Source: Amarolinea aalborgensis (lineage in GTDB: Bacteria > Chloroflexota > Anaerolineae > SSC4 > Amarolineaceae). Taken from it: DNA of 64,000 bases. The notes under the pieces were generated by a model. It was not told the origin of the DNA, did no database searches, and saw only the letters and a program-made list of their open reading frames with translations. The stretch lies in assembly GCF_900491745.1 (NCBI RefSeq), contig NZ_UETR01000002.1:124001-188000 (forward strand), given 5' to 3'. A program made the position numbers and the translations under genes. Positions 27,804 to 36,533 of the stretch are shown one piece after another (position 1 is the first letter of the stretch; each line of letters begins with the position of its first letter).

Positions 27804-27936
27804 TCTATTGGCGTTCATATCTGTACGGCGTCCAGGCATCGAACCTGCAAGCGGGCGTCCATGGCGACTCTTATCCTTCGGTGAAAAGAGGACTCTATCC
27901 CCGCTTGCCGCTCATCACTGTCGGCCGCGAGAACGG

Positions 27937-28446
27937 CTAGGCGTCTGTCGTCGGTTCTCCAGCCGCTTCTGCGTCCAGCCCCTCATGGGGCCATGCGGCT
28001 GGCGTTTCCACAACTTCCGCCGCCTCGGCCTTGGCTGTCTCTTCGGCCGCTGCGGCTGGGGTTTCGGCTGGCTTGGTCGTGACGCGGGTCATCAGCTTGT
28101 CCAACTGCGCGTTGATCTGCTTCAGCCCGGCCAGCATGCCGTCCCGAATCTCGTCGAGCACTTTGCTCTGACGGACTTCTTCCACCACCTTCTCTGCGGT
28201 CTCACGCACTTCTTCGCCTAACTTGCTCTCGCGCGCGGACTTGATCGCGGCATCAACCTGCTTGCCGAATTCGAGCAGTCCTTCCTGCACCTCGTCGGAG
28301 AGCTCTTTGCGTTTTGGACTTTCCCATGCGGCCTGCATGGCCGCGCCCAGCTTTTGTCCCATCTGGTTCAATTCGGCAAAAAGGTCGCCTTTGGGCGGCA
28401 CGCTGCCCTGGGGCGTCTGGTCGGTTGCCTTGCTTTCCTCAGTCAT
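27937..28446 (-). CDS. hypothetical charged coiled-coil protein
   Basis: 169 residues from the start at 28446, where AGGAG stands eight bases upstream. The protein is helical and strongly charged. The middle (about 25-125) is amphipathic with LSDEVQEGLLEFGKQVDAA and VRETAEKVVEEVRQSK, and the tail is rich in Ala, Glu and Pro. No membrane segment or signal peptide is visible. It resembles small cytoplasmic apolipoprotein-like or phasin-like helical proteins, but I do not recognise a family. It is a separate transcription unit. Confidence 0.6.
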   Translation of the reverse strand: MTEESKATDQTPQGSVPPKGDLFAELNQMGQKLGAAMQAAWESPKRKELSDEVQEGLLEFGKQVDAAIKSARESKLGEEVRETAEKVVEEVRQSKVLDEIRDGMLAGLKQINAQLDKLMTRVTTKPAETPAAAAEETAKAEAAEVVETPAAWPHEGLDAEAAGEPTTDA

Positions 28447-28591
28447 CTTGATACTCCTTTGTTCTTGCGCACATGTGGCTTCGTCTTGAAGACCCATCGC
28501 CATCGTCGGTTTTGTGATCGCACGTGAACTGCACCCGGTTGCGCAGTCGTTTACAGTACGTATAACCCGGTGCTAGGTTGCGCCGCTGCTA

Positions 28592-31500
28592 TCAGTTTAC
28601 CACAAGAGGTGTTGTCAGCACAAGCCGATCATCCACCACCTGCCCTTCGCCGCCGATCACGGGCAGCCGAGCGCCATCACTGAAATAGAAACCGATCTCG
28701 ATCTGATACACGCCGCGTGGCAGCGACGCCGGCAGCTGCAGCACATGGCTGTCGGCCAGGTATTCGCCGGTCAGCCAACTGGAGGTGGGCAGCCGCCCTG
28801 CGCCTGGCTCACCGTCAGCTTGCGCCACGGTCTGCCCAGCCGGCCCTAGCAGGTGCACAAACACGCTGGCGCGCTGCGTCCACGGCTCGGCCGCCTGCCA
28901 ATGAAGCGTCAGCGTCACGGCGTCCCCGCTGCGCACCGACGATGGGCTGAGATCATAACCCAACAGGCGCGCCTGGCTGCCAAACTGCGCAACCTGGGTC
29001 GTGGTCGGCGCGGGCGCTTCCCACTGGTGGGGGCGGCCCTTGACCTGCACCGTCGCCAGAGATAGGAAATCGGCGCGTTGACCGGCTGGCGCCAGGCGTT
29101 GACCGCTGATCGGGTCGAAAAAGCCCGCGATCAGTCGGTAGGAGCCGTCGGGTAGGGCGGCCGGCAAGCGCAGGCTCCACGGCGTGCGCAGCAGGTCGCC
29201 TGGCCGCCATTGCCGGCTGGGGAGATCAACCAGCGGTGGGCCTTCCCAACCGGCGTCAACGGCGCCGTCGGCATCGAGGAGTTGGACAAAGGCGCGCCAG
29301 TCGCGAGCTGGCGCTTGGATCACCTGCCAGCCCAGGCTCACGCGTAGATCGTCGCCAGGCGCCCAGGGCCCCGCGGCCAGGTCAAAGCCTAACCAGCGCA
29401 GCTCCGACCCCAAACGCCTCGCTCGCGGCTGCCCCAGGACCAAACGTGTTGGGCTGAGCGGAGGGTTGGGTCGGACGACCTCAATTGGCCCCACGCGCCA
29501 TTCGACGCCAGCCGTCTGCCCCGCGCCGTCGTGTACGTCGAGCGGGCGTTCGACCACGTCCGCAGACTGCTGGTAAACCTGGATGCGCAAATCATAATGA
29601 CCGGGCGGCGTCCCGGCCGGAATCCACAGCGCGTGGCGATCTTCCTCTGCCTGGTTGACCGGCCATTGATCGAAGGGACGCTGCCCATTGGCTGGCGCGC
29701 TGTCGCGCTGCGCCCAGGTTTCGCCCTGACTGTCTGTCAACCGTAGGCGGACCTGCCATGCGCCAGCCGTGGGCAGCGCAGTCAAACGCCATGTCAAGCG
29801 CACCGGCGCGGCGCCATCGCCCGCGGGTACGGCGCCTGAGGCCACTTGAACATCATCCAGGGCCAGCCACGCGCCGAAGCGAGCACCGGGCGCCAGCCGC
29901 CAGGCGTTGGGCGGAGGGGCAAAGAAGGTCAGGCGGGTGCTTGGGTTGATCCATTGGTTGAGCACAGGGAAACCCTGCTGCATAAGGTTGGCCTCAATCT
30001 GCGTCTCCAGAATACCGCCCAGGCTCAGGTGCGCGGGAAACCAGATGCGTCGCCCCTGCTGCGTTATTTCGTATAGCGAATAAGCTATCTGGTCTGTCCA
30101 GGTTTCTGAAATGCTGAGCAGCGGCTGCGGCCCGTTGGGCAGATAGCTGCGCAAGTAGCCAACCTGCCACGGATAAACGCAGAAGGCTACATCATCCGCC
30201 GTGCCGCGCGTAGCCATCTCGGCGATGAGCGGGCGATAGTCGTCATTCGTATAGCGAGGGGTAGTGAAAAAGCGCAAGAAGGCCACGCCAGTCACCATGA
30301 CGAGGCCGAGAACCAATGCAGCCTGGATCAAACGGGCGCGCCGTGAGAAATTGCGACCAATCGGCGTAACGAGCGCGGCCATGCTCAGCCAAAGGATCGG
30401 CGCCACTGACGCCAGCAAGCGCTCGCCGCGCACGGGCGTGAACGGAAAGCGCAGGTTGATGATAAATCCAACCGCGAGGGCAAATGCGAGCAGGCCCGCC
30501 AGGGCAAGGTTTGGCTGCGGCACGGCGGGTGAGGTCTTGTGGTTCGCGGAGGGCATGGCAGCCGCGCGAATCTGCCATCTATGCTGGACGAACAATCCGG
30601 CCAAGACCGCCAGCGCGCCGAGAGAGAGTGCATCGAGTTGGGTTGGCGCGGCATGGCCAATGATGAACGCGGACAGGTGCCGCGCCGCGTAATCAAGCAG
30701 CGTGAGCGGGGTGTCGGCATCTTTGGTTACTTTGTAGGCCACGTACGTTGCCAGTTTGGGCGCGGCGTAGATCACCCAAGGCGCGTAGAGCAGTGCCGCG
30801 GCCAGGTGCGCGGCGATGAACGGCGCAGAGCCTGGCGTCGCGCTGCGGCTGGCTGCGCCGCGATGCATAACGCGCCGCGCCAGCACAAGGAGCGTCGCGC
30901 CCAGCGGCAGCAGCAGCGCGTAGTATTGAGTGTAAGCCAGGGCAAGGGTCGTTAGAACCAGGGTCAACAGTCGCCCCATGCCGACGCCTGTTCGGGAAAC
31001 CGCGGCCGAAGCGGCGGTTGGCGCCCGCAGCCATGGCGCGGCGCTGACCAGGTAGGCCAGCGCCAGTGTACCGACCAGCCCGTACATGCGAATTTCCTGG
31101 CTGTAGTAGAGATGAAATGGGTTGAAGGCCACCAGCAGCGCAGCGACGAGCGCCGGCGCGACGGTGATCGGCCGGCCGCGGGGCAGGAGCCGGCGCGCCG
31201 CAACGTAAGCCAGGGCAATGCCAGGCAGGCTGACGACAACGGAACAGAGGCGCAAGGCGATGGGCGTTGGGCCGAGCAGCGCGATCCACGCATGCAGCAG
31301 GGCATAGTAGAGCGGCGGATGAATATCCTGCGCAGTGAGCGCGATCATGTCGCCAATGGGGTGCGTGGCAAACCAAACGCTGTACCCTTCATCCCACCAC
31401 AGGGGCTGGAAATCAAGGCGTTGCACGCGCAGTGCGAGGCCCAACAGCAGTAGGCCAATCAGCGCCCATGCGGTCAACCGCGTGCGCTGACCTGGCAGGC

Positions 31501-31597
31501 CGCGCACGAACGGACGGCGCTCACCTCCATTCAGCATGGATCGTGAACGGCCGCCGTCCGCACGCGGCGTTTCATTACGATCTAGCGTCTGAACCAC
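28592..31597 (-). CDS. GT39-like multi-spanning membrane glycosyltransferase
   Basis: About 1001 residues. An N-terminal hydrophobic half with roughly ten helices carries the ArnT/PMT-type first-loop motif WWDEGYSVWFATH, whose Asp-Glu pair binds the lipid-linked sugar, then DIHPPLYYALLHAW. The C-terminal half (about 560-1001) is soluble and beta-rich with repeated segments such as VRLTWRL, VTLTLHWQA and YQIEIGFY, suggesting several immunoglobulin-like domains outside the cell. The GTG start at 31597 overlaps the preceding gene by 16 bases and lacks a good ribosome site; ATG at 31537 is an alternative. It follows three SH3 lipoprotein genes, perhaps to glycosylate cell-surface partners. Confidence 0.72.
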   Translation of the reverse strand: MVQTLDRNETPRADGGRSRSMLNGGERRPFVRGLPGQRTRLTAWALIGLLLLGLALRVQRLDFQPLWWDEGYSVWFATHPIGDMIALTAQDIHPPLYYALLHAWIALLGPTPIALRLCSVVVSLPGIALAYVAARRLLPRGRPITVAPALVAALLVAFNPFHLYYSQEIRMYGLVGTLALAYLVSAAPWLRAPTAASAAVSRTGVGMGRLLTLVLTTLALAYTQYYALLLPLGATLLVLARRVMHRGAASRSATPGSAPFIAAHLAAALLYAPWVIYAAPKLATYVAYKVTKDADTPLTLLDYAARHLSAFIIGHAAPTQLDALSLGALAVLAGLFVQHRWQIRAAAMPSANHKTSPAVPQPNLALAGLLAFALAVGFIINLRFPFTPVRGERLLASVAPILWLSMAALVTPIGRNFSRRARLIQAALVLGLVMVTGVAFLRFFTTPRYTNDDYRPLIAEMATRGTADDVAFCVYPWQVGYLRSYLPNGPQPLLSISETWTDQIAYSLYEITQQGRRIWFPAHLSLGGILETQIEANLMQQGFPVLNQWINPSTRLTFFAPPPNAWRLAPGARFGAWLALDDVQVASGAVPAGDGAAPVRLTWRLTALPTAGAWQVRLRLTDSQGETWAQRDSAPANGQRPFDQWPVNQAEEDRHALWIPAGTPPGHYDLRIQVYQQSADVVERPLDVHDGAGQTAGVEWRVGPIEVVRPNPPLSPTRLVLGQPRARRLGSELRWLGFDLAAGPWAPGDDLRVSLGWQVIQAPARDWRAFVQLLDADGAVDAGWEGPPLVDLPSRQWRPGDLLRTPWSLRLPAALPDGSYRLIAGFFDPISGQRLAPAGQRADFLSLATVQVKGRPHQWEAPAPTTTQVAQFGSQARLLGYDLSPSSVRSGDAVTLTLHWQAAEPWTQRASVFVHLLGPAGQTVAQADGEPGAGRLPTSSWLTGEYLADSHVLQLPASLPRGVYQIEIGFYFSDGARLPVIGGEGQVVDDRLVLTTPLVVN

Positions 31598-32508
31598 GTG
31601 AGCAGAACGTCGTGCGTCTTATCCCGCAGTTCGCCGGTGATGGCATCAGAGACTTCTTTGCCGCTGCCATCCACGACGACGGCCCGGAACGCGCCGGCGG
31701 TGCGGGGCAGCTCGAGCTTGGCGTTGTAGCGGAACTCGCTAGGCTGCCCAGGATAGGCATTTTGCCAGCGCTCGCCAAAGACCACATCAAGCGTGCCTGT
31801 CGGCGCGCTGACCCGCAGTTTGTAGCCGCCGCTGATGGGCAGCGCATCGCCCGTTTTGCCCAGGCGGCCCCAGAACGTCACGATACCGAAGTTGGCGTCG
31901 TCCGCGTTGCGGATCTCCGTGCCGGCCTGTCCAAAAATGGCGGCCGCGGCCGGCGGCGCGGTTGGCTGCGCTGGGGGCGTGGTGGGCCGCGGGCGCGCGG
32001 TGGGCTGGGGTGGCTGTGTTGGCGGCGGAGCCACGTCCTTGACTACTTCAACCCCATCCACCTTGCCTTCCACACGTACGTACTGCGCAGCGACCCAGCC
32101 GTTCTTGCTGTTGACGCAGCACACCTGCCACCAACTGCTGTCCGTATTACGCCCGGTGATCTCAAGGCGCTGGCCCACGGCCCCGCGGGCAATGCTGGCA
32201 TAGCTGGTAGATGGTCCGCTGCGGATGTTGAGATTGTTGAGGGTGACGATCGCCATCGGCTTGGGCGGCGGCGTGGGCGTCGCTGGCGGCGGCGTCGCTG
32301 TGGGCGGTTCCGCGGGCGTGGCCGTGGGCGGCACCGCCGTTGGCGTGGGGGGAAGGGGTGTGGCCGCCGGTTTGGGTGTAAAGGTTGGCACCAGGGTGCG
32401 CTGCGGCGCGGGCGTTTGCGGCGCCTGGTTGCCGGGCGCCGCACAGCCAACCATCAATAGAAGCGCAAGGGCGATGGGGATCAGAACGCGTGTTCGCGGC
32501 AGGTGCAT
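31582..32508 (-). CDS. SH3-domain lipoprotein (third paralogue)
   Basis: 308 residues with a lipoprotein signal (LLLMVGC, lipobox C22), then a Thr/Pro/Ala linker (about 30-85), a bacterial SH3 domain (about 86-150, with NIRSGPSTSYASIARGA and WWQVCCVNSKNGWV), a second Pro-rich linker and a C-terminal domain (about 190-308) that may bind a surface ligand. The WWxxCC motif is shared with the next two genes upstream. It is probably an anchored extracellular protein that contacts the cell wall or polysaccharide. It lies just before the GT39 gene and is probably co-transcribed with it. Confidence 0.75.
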   Translation of the reverse strand: MHLPRTRVLIPIALALLLMVGCAAPGNQAPQTPAPQRTLVPTFTPKPAATPLPPTPTAVPPTATPAEPPTATPPPATPTPPPKPMAIVTLNNLNIRSGPSTSYASIARGAVGQRLEITGRNTDSSWWQVCCVNSKNGWVAAQYVRVEGKVDGVEVVKDVAPPPTQPPQPTARPRPTTPPAQPTAPPAAAAIFGQAGTEIRNADDANFGIVTFWGRLGKTGDALPISGGYKLRVSAPTGTLDVVFGERWQNAYPGQPSEFRYNAKLELPRTAGAFRAVVVDGSGKEVSDAITGELRDKTHDVLLTWFRR

Positions 32509-32570
32509 GACTGGTTAACTCCTCTTCATCAAAATCAGATTAGCCCACATGTTGGCCGGGCGCCAGAGCA

Positions 32571-33677
32571 TCAAAATCGGCGCTTGAAGCGGATGTGGTA
32601 CCATTTTGGTTGGCTGGCGCTGGTGTACAGGCGCACGATGCTCGATTCACGTTGGTTTCCGCTGCCGTCCACCACATAGACCTGCCAGACATTGTCGCCC
32701 AGCTCAGCAAAGCCGTTGGTGTCAAACTGCAGATTGACCAGCCGCGCATCCGGCAGCGGCGTCAACTGATTCGGCGCGGAGTAGCCCCAACTGCTGTCAG
32801 AAACCAGCGGGCTGACCCAAGACCGCGCCTTGCCTTCGAGGACAAACATCAGGCGATAGCCCCAGAGCGGCGCGCCATTGCTGGCTTTGATCTGGGCGCC
32901 GACCTTCAGCCAGTTATTGCCCCAGTTGGGGAATTCTTCGATGCCCTCGACATCGAAGGCAACGGCCTCTGTGGCTGTGGGGGTAATGGTGGGCGTGGGG
33001 GTTGGCGGCGCCGGGGTGAAAGTCGGCGTGGGCGGCGGCTCTTCTGTCACGACTTGAATGTCCGTCGCATCGCCGCTCACCTGTACGAGGCTGGCCGTGA
33101 CCCATGCCAGGCTGGCATCAGGCAGACAACAGATGCGCCACCAGGCGTAGTCGGCTGTGCGGCCCACAATGTCGTACGTCTCACCCTGGCGAATCGTACC
33201 GGCCAGTGGGTACTCGATGCCTGGCCCTTTGCGCACATTCAATTCTGCCACCGGCACCAGGATCATTGGCCCTGGGGTAGCTGTGGCCGTTGGTTCTCCA
33301 GTCGAAGTTGCGGTTGGCGTTGGGCCGGGCGTGGGTGTATCCGTGGCGGTCGGCGTTATCGTGGGCGTTGGCGGGAACGGCGTATCGGTCGGCGGCAGCA
33401 CGGTCGGCGTGAAAGTTGGCTGCAGAACAGGGGTCAAAAAGACGATCGGCGTTGGCGAAGGCGTCAGCGGTGGGAAAAGTCGGATGAAGCTGGTCAATGA
33501 GCAGCCCATCGTACCCAAGAGCGCCACGAGCGCCAGGGCCAGGACGCCGGCGATGCGCCGGGGTTTGGCCGCCAAGCCGGCCGTGCGCGGTTTGATGGCC
33601 GCGCATGAGGGGGGATGGCCGAGCGGCGCCTGCGTTGGCGCCGGGGCGTCGCGGTTAACGGATGTGGCGGAAGCCAA
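32571..33677 (-). CDS. SH3-domain lipoprotein (second paralogue)
   Basis: 368 residues. The lipobox LLGTMGC places Cys at 59, so the first 35-40 residues are an unusually long N-region or the true start is internal. A Thr/Pro linker follows, then an SH3 domain with LNVRKGPGIEYPLAGTI and WWRICCLPDASLAWV, and a C-terminal domain of about 150 residues. Its start overlaps the end of the first paralogue by 23 bases. Its architecture parallels the neighbouring two lipoproteins, which suggests local duplication and divergence. Confidence 0.72.
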   Translation of the reverse strand: MASATSVNRDAPAPTQAPLGHPPSCAAIKPRTAGLAAKPRRIAGVLALALVALLGTMGCSLTSFIRLFPPLTPSPTPIVFLTPVLQPTFTPTVLPPTDTPFPPTPTITPTATDTPTPGPTPTATSTGEPTATATPGPMILVPVAELNVRKGPGIEYPLAGTIRQGETYDIVGRTADYAWWRICCLPDASLAWVTASLVQVSGDATDIQVVTEEPPPTPTFTPAPPTPTPTITPTATEAVAFDVEGIEEFPNWGNNWLKVGAQIKASNGAPLWGYRLMFVLEGKARSWVSPLVSDSSWGYSAPNQLTPLPDARLVNLQFDTNGFAELGDNVWQVYVVDGSGNQRESSIVRLYTSASQPKWYHIRFKRRF

Positions 33678-34872
33678 TATACACCTCCCGATAAGGGTTC
33701 GTTGGCTCCGTCGTGAACGGAATCGGTTCGGAGACCGCGTGGCCGGCCGCGTCAGCCAGGTAGGCTACATACGTGCCTGTGCCGGGCGAAAAGAGCGTAA
33801 ACTCCAGGTTGAACGCCTGGCGATCGCCAAAACCTGGCGGCTGTGACCAGAGGAAGACATCGGTGGAAAGTTCGCCGGAACTGATGTCTTTCCACGGCGC
33901 TTTCGTCACATCGGGGGTGCCGGTCGGCGTTGGCGTCGGCGCTGGCGTCCAAACGCCGGTGGGGGTGGGCGTCCAGGTTGATGTCCAAACTGGCGTGGGC
34001 GTTCCGACGGGTACGTCCATGCCTTCGCGCCGGAAGACTTTGAGCTGATAGCCGGGCATAGGGTCGCCGTTGTTGAAATAGACCTTGACCCAAATTTTGA
34101 GGAAGGCGTTGTTGGTCAGATAGAACTGCGGCCCGATCGCGCGGTAGAACAGTGGCGAGGGCGTTGGCGTTGTCGTTGGCGTCAGCGTCGGCGTCCAGGT
34201 CCACGTGGGCGTGGGCGCGGGACCTTCCTGCCTGATGGGCGCGCCGCTGGCCTCTCCTGTTACCTTGACGGCGTCTGCCTTGACCCAGGCGCGGCGTCCC
34301 TTGATGCAGCAGATGTACCACCAGCCCTGGCTTGGATCAGGATTGTCGCTGCGCGCGACGATCTCAAAGGTGCTGCCGGGCTGGATCTTGCCAATGATGG
34401 GGTAATCAATGCTGGGGCCTTCACGGGCGTTGGTGTCTCTTGCTAACGGTTGCGCCAGCGCGACCGGCGTTGGGGTCAGCGTTGGCGGCAGCGGCGTCTC
34501 CGTTGGCGTCTCCGTTGCCGTAGGGGTGACGGTCGGCGTCGGCATGGTGGCGGTGAGCGTTGGGGTAGGGGGTATGTACGGCGTTGGTGTGAAGGTGGCA
34601 ACCAGTACGCGCGTCGGCCCTGACGGGGCCGTGGGGGTTGAGGTTGGGGTGACCGCGCTGCGAGGCAGCAGCGACAGCGCGCCGCCCATCGAGCAGCCGA
34701 GGCTGCTCAACGCCAGCGCCACAACGACAATGACCAGGCTCCAGGGCGCGACCGTACGCACGGATGCCGCCAACGGGTCATGACCATCGGATGGGTTGGG
34801 AACCTGGTTAACTAATTTGTGTTGTCCGTATCTCAAGAGCGTTACAACGGGGCCTGGGGCGAGAAATTTCAA
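33655..34872 (-). CDS. SH3-domain lipoprotein (first paralogue)
   Basis: 405 residues as called, with a TTG start at 34872 and no obvious ribosome site, so the true start is uncertain. A hydrophobic segment precedes the lipobox LSSLGC (C60). The SH3 domain shows TNAREGPSIDYPIIGKI and WWYICCIKGRRAWV, followed by Thr/Pro linkers and a C-terminal domain with VKVYFNNGDPMPGYQLKVF. It is the first gene of a probable four-gene unit (three SH3 lipoproteins and the GT39 protein). Confidence 0.7.
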   Translation of the reverse strand: MKFLAPGPVVTLLRYGQHKLVNQVPNPSDGHDPLAASVRTVAPWSLVIVVVALALSSLGCSMGGALSLLPRSAVTPTSTPTAPSGPTRVLVATFTPTPYIPPTPTLTATMPTPTVTPTATETPTETPLPPTLTPTPVALAQPLARDTNAREGPSIDYPIIGKIQPGSTFEIVARSDNPDPSQGWWYICCIKGRRAWVKADAVKVTGEASGAPIRQEGPAPTPTWTWTPTLTPTTTPTPSPLFYRAIGPQFYLTNNAFLKIWVKVYFNNGDPMPGYQLKVFRREGMDVPVGTPTPVWTSTWTPTPTGVWTPAPTPTPTGTPDVTKAPWKDISSGELSTDVFLWSQPPGFGDRQAFNLEFTLFSPGTGTYVAYLADAAGHAVSEPIPFTTEPTNPYREVYIGFRHIR

Positions 34873-34891
34873 CGCATTTGTTGTGAAGCCA

Positions 34892-34921
34892 AGTATAGCA
34901 CAGGAAGGGCTGCACTTCCAA
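34892..34921 (-). promoter_or_regulatory. promoter of the SH3 lipoprotein operon
   Basis: TTGGAA (34921-34916) and TATACT (34897-34892) on the minus strand are 18 bases apart. The start site would be close to 34885, giving a very short leader before the TTG at 34872, so either the start or the promoter needs adjustment. Confidence 0.4.
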
Positions 34922-34989
34922 ATTTGTCAGGAGATGGGCGTTCAGATGACCATCTGAACCAGCGCTCGGCCCGAAGGGCGCGTGCCCTG

Positions 34990-35770
34990 CTACCAACCCA
35001 ATCCATCACGCAGAAATTGTCGCGCCGTTTTGGCGTATTTGAGCGGATTGGTAGAGGCCGGGTTTTGGTCTGCTTCGACCACCATCCAGCCTTCGAAGCG
35101 CGCGTCGGCCAGAGCGTCGAAGATTGGCGCGAAGTCAAGGGCGCCGTCGCCGGGAACGGTGAAGACGCCGGCCTCGACTGACTCCTTGAAGAAGAGGTTT
35201 TCCTCACGGGCGCGCCTGACGACATCGAAGCGGATATCCTTCAGAGTCGGACTGGATCATGACGCCAGTGCCCGCGTGGGGATGATAGCACAGGCGCAGA
35301 CCGCTGTCATTGGCAATCCTGCCCAACTCTTCGAGGCCTGCGGTCAAGGCAGACCACTGGCTGTTATTGAAAGTTGGGCGGTTAGCAAACAGCGCAACCG
35401 GCAGCGGATTGACCACCAGACCAAACTCGCTGACGACCAGGGTCGCGCCTTCCAGGTAGAGGTCGCCGGTCACTTGCGCGTCCCGACTGGCGAAGGTCGG
35501 CGCCGTCCCGTCCTCGTCCGACGTTCCCATGGGCTGCGGAACTCTCGGCTCGGCCCCGCGCAGGCGGCGTAGCAGCGCACGACACTCCGTGATGCGCTGC
35601 AAGGTGGCCAGGTCGTCGCTGGTCACTGCTTCATCCAGCAAGCGCTGCGCCTCGTAGGGCTGAAGCAGAAGCCTCTCCTGGGCAAAAAGCGTCTCAGCGG
35701 CGTCATCACTTTCGGCTTGCACGAAGGCAATCACCGCCTGTAAGACCGGCGGCTGTATCCGCCGCCTCAT
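34990..35770 (-). pseudogene. IolE-like sugar isomerase/dehydratase pseudogene with internal deletion
   Basis: Two adjacent frames each carry a part of an IolE-type TIM barrel. The upstream part has FANRPTFNNSQWSALTAGL and LRLCYHPHAGTGV. After about 35250 the frame shifts and resumes with IRFDVVRRAREENLFFKESV, then FTVPGDGALDFAP and WMVVEADQNPASTNPLKYA, ending at a stop at 34990. The catalytic middle section is missing, so a deletion of roughly 60-70 residues with a frame change is likely. The first 75 residues (from MRRRIQPP) do not look like IolE; they resemble the tail of large TPR/CHAT-type proteins, with LLRRLRGAEP. The result looks like a broken mosaic. Confidence 0.6.
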
Positions 35771-35902
35771 GGATCTGGCGGCGGTCGTCTGCGGTGTTGG
35801 GTAGAGTGTCAGCCATCCGGAGACCTCCAGCGTGTGTGAGTGGCGGAAACGTGGGCCAAGACGCCGCCGTCATTATGCCGCCGCAGGCAAATGCAGGTAA
35901 AT

Positions 35903-35931
35903 TTGGATGCTGCGCCAATTTCGAGTAAGAT
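35903..35931 (+). promoter_or_regulatory. promoter of rplI
   Basis: TTGGAT (35903-35908) is followed after 17 bases by TAAGAT (35926-35931). It lies about 50 bases before the rplI start and gives a short leader that holds a GAGGAG-like ribosome site. Confidence 0.5.
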
Positions 35932-35979
35932 GGGACTACGCCATGACAAAACCAACGCAGAGGAGCTAAAAATCTGGTT

Positions 35980-36432
35980 ATGGAAGTGCTGTTATTGAAA
36001 GATGTGCCGGCCCTGGGTCATGCCGGTGATATCAAGAAGGTGATGGGCGGCTACGCGGCCAACTATCTGATCCCGCGTGGATTGGCCACGCCTGCCACCG
36101 GCGGTGTGCGCCAGCAGGTCAAGGATATCAAGGATGCGACGACTCGGCGCCAGGCGCGCGAACGCCAGCAGGCGCAGTCCCTGGCTGATCGGATCAGCGC
36201 CATTACACTGACGTTTACGGCGAAGGCTGGCGAGTCTGGCCGCCTCTATGGTTCAATCACCAGCGCGGACATTGCCACGGCGCTGGAGCAATCGTTGGGC
36301 CAGCCGGTGGACAAGCGCACCATCGTGCTGGAACACCCGATCCGCGAGGTTGGTGTACACACGGTTGCGGTCAAGCTCACGGGCGACATTCGCCCGGATG
36401 TAAAGGTTGTCGTCAACCACGAAGAGCAGTAA
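35980..36432 (+). CDS. rplI: 50S ribosomal protein L9
   Basis: 150 residues, normal for L9, which binds 23S rRNA domain V near the L1 stalk. The N-terminal domain shows MEVLLLKDVPALGHAGDIKK, then VMGGYAANYLIPRGLATPAT, the L9 signature; a long connecting helix and the C-terminal domain (GRLYGSITSADIATAL) follow. In most bacteria rplI sits with rpsF and rpsR; here it stands alone with its own promoter and terminator. Confidence 0.97.
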   Translation: MEVLLLKDVPALGHAGDIKKVMGGYAANYLIPRGLATPATGGVRQQVKDIKDATTRRQARERQQAQSLADRISAITLTFTAKAGESGRLYGSITSADIATALEQSLGQPVDKRTIVLEHPIREVGVHTVAVKLTGDIRPDVKVVVNHEEQ

Positions 36433-36470
36433 GCCGCTGTTCGCCTCCCGGAAACACCAGATAGAGTCAA

Positions 36471-36506
36471 AGAGCCTTCGAAAGTCCGTTTCGAAGGCTC
36501 TTTTCG
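36471..36506 (+). terminator. intrinsic terminator after rplI
   Basis: AGAGCCTTCGAAA and TTTCGAAGGCTCT make a perfect 13-bp stem with a 5-base loop (GTCCG), followed by TTT and C. It lies 39 bases after the rplI stop and may also act on the convergent membrane-protein gene. Confidence 0.9.
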
Positions 36507-36533
36507 CGGCCCCGCTCAAACGCATGGGCTGCC

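Noticed and set aside
27833..27935. A tRNA-like T-arm (minus strand CAGGTTCGATGCCTG) followed by stems around 27847-27908
   Set aside because: No 7-bp acceptor stem or regular 7-base anticodon loop can be built at the proper distance. It is likely a chance T-arm-like hairpin in an intergenic region.
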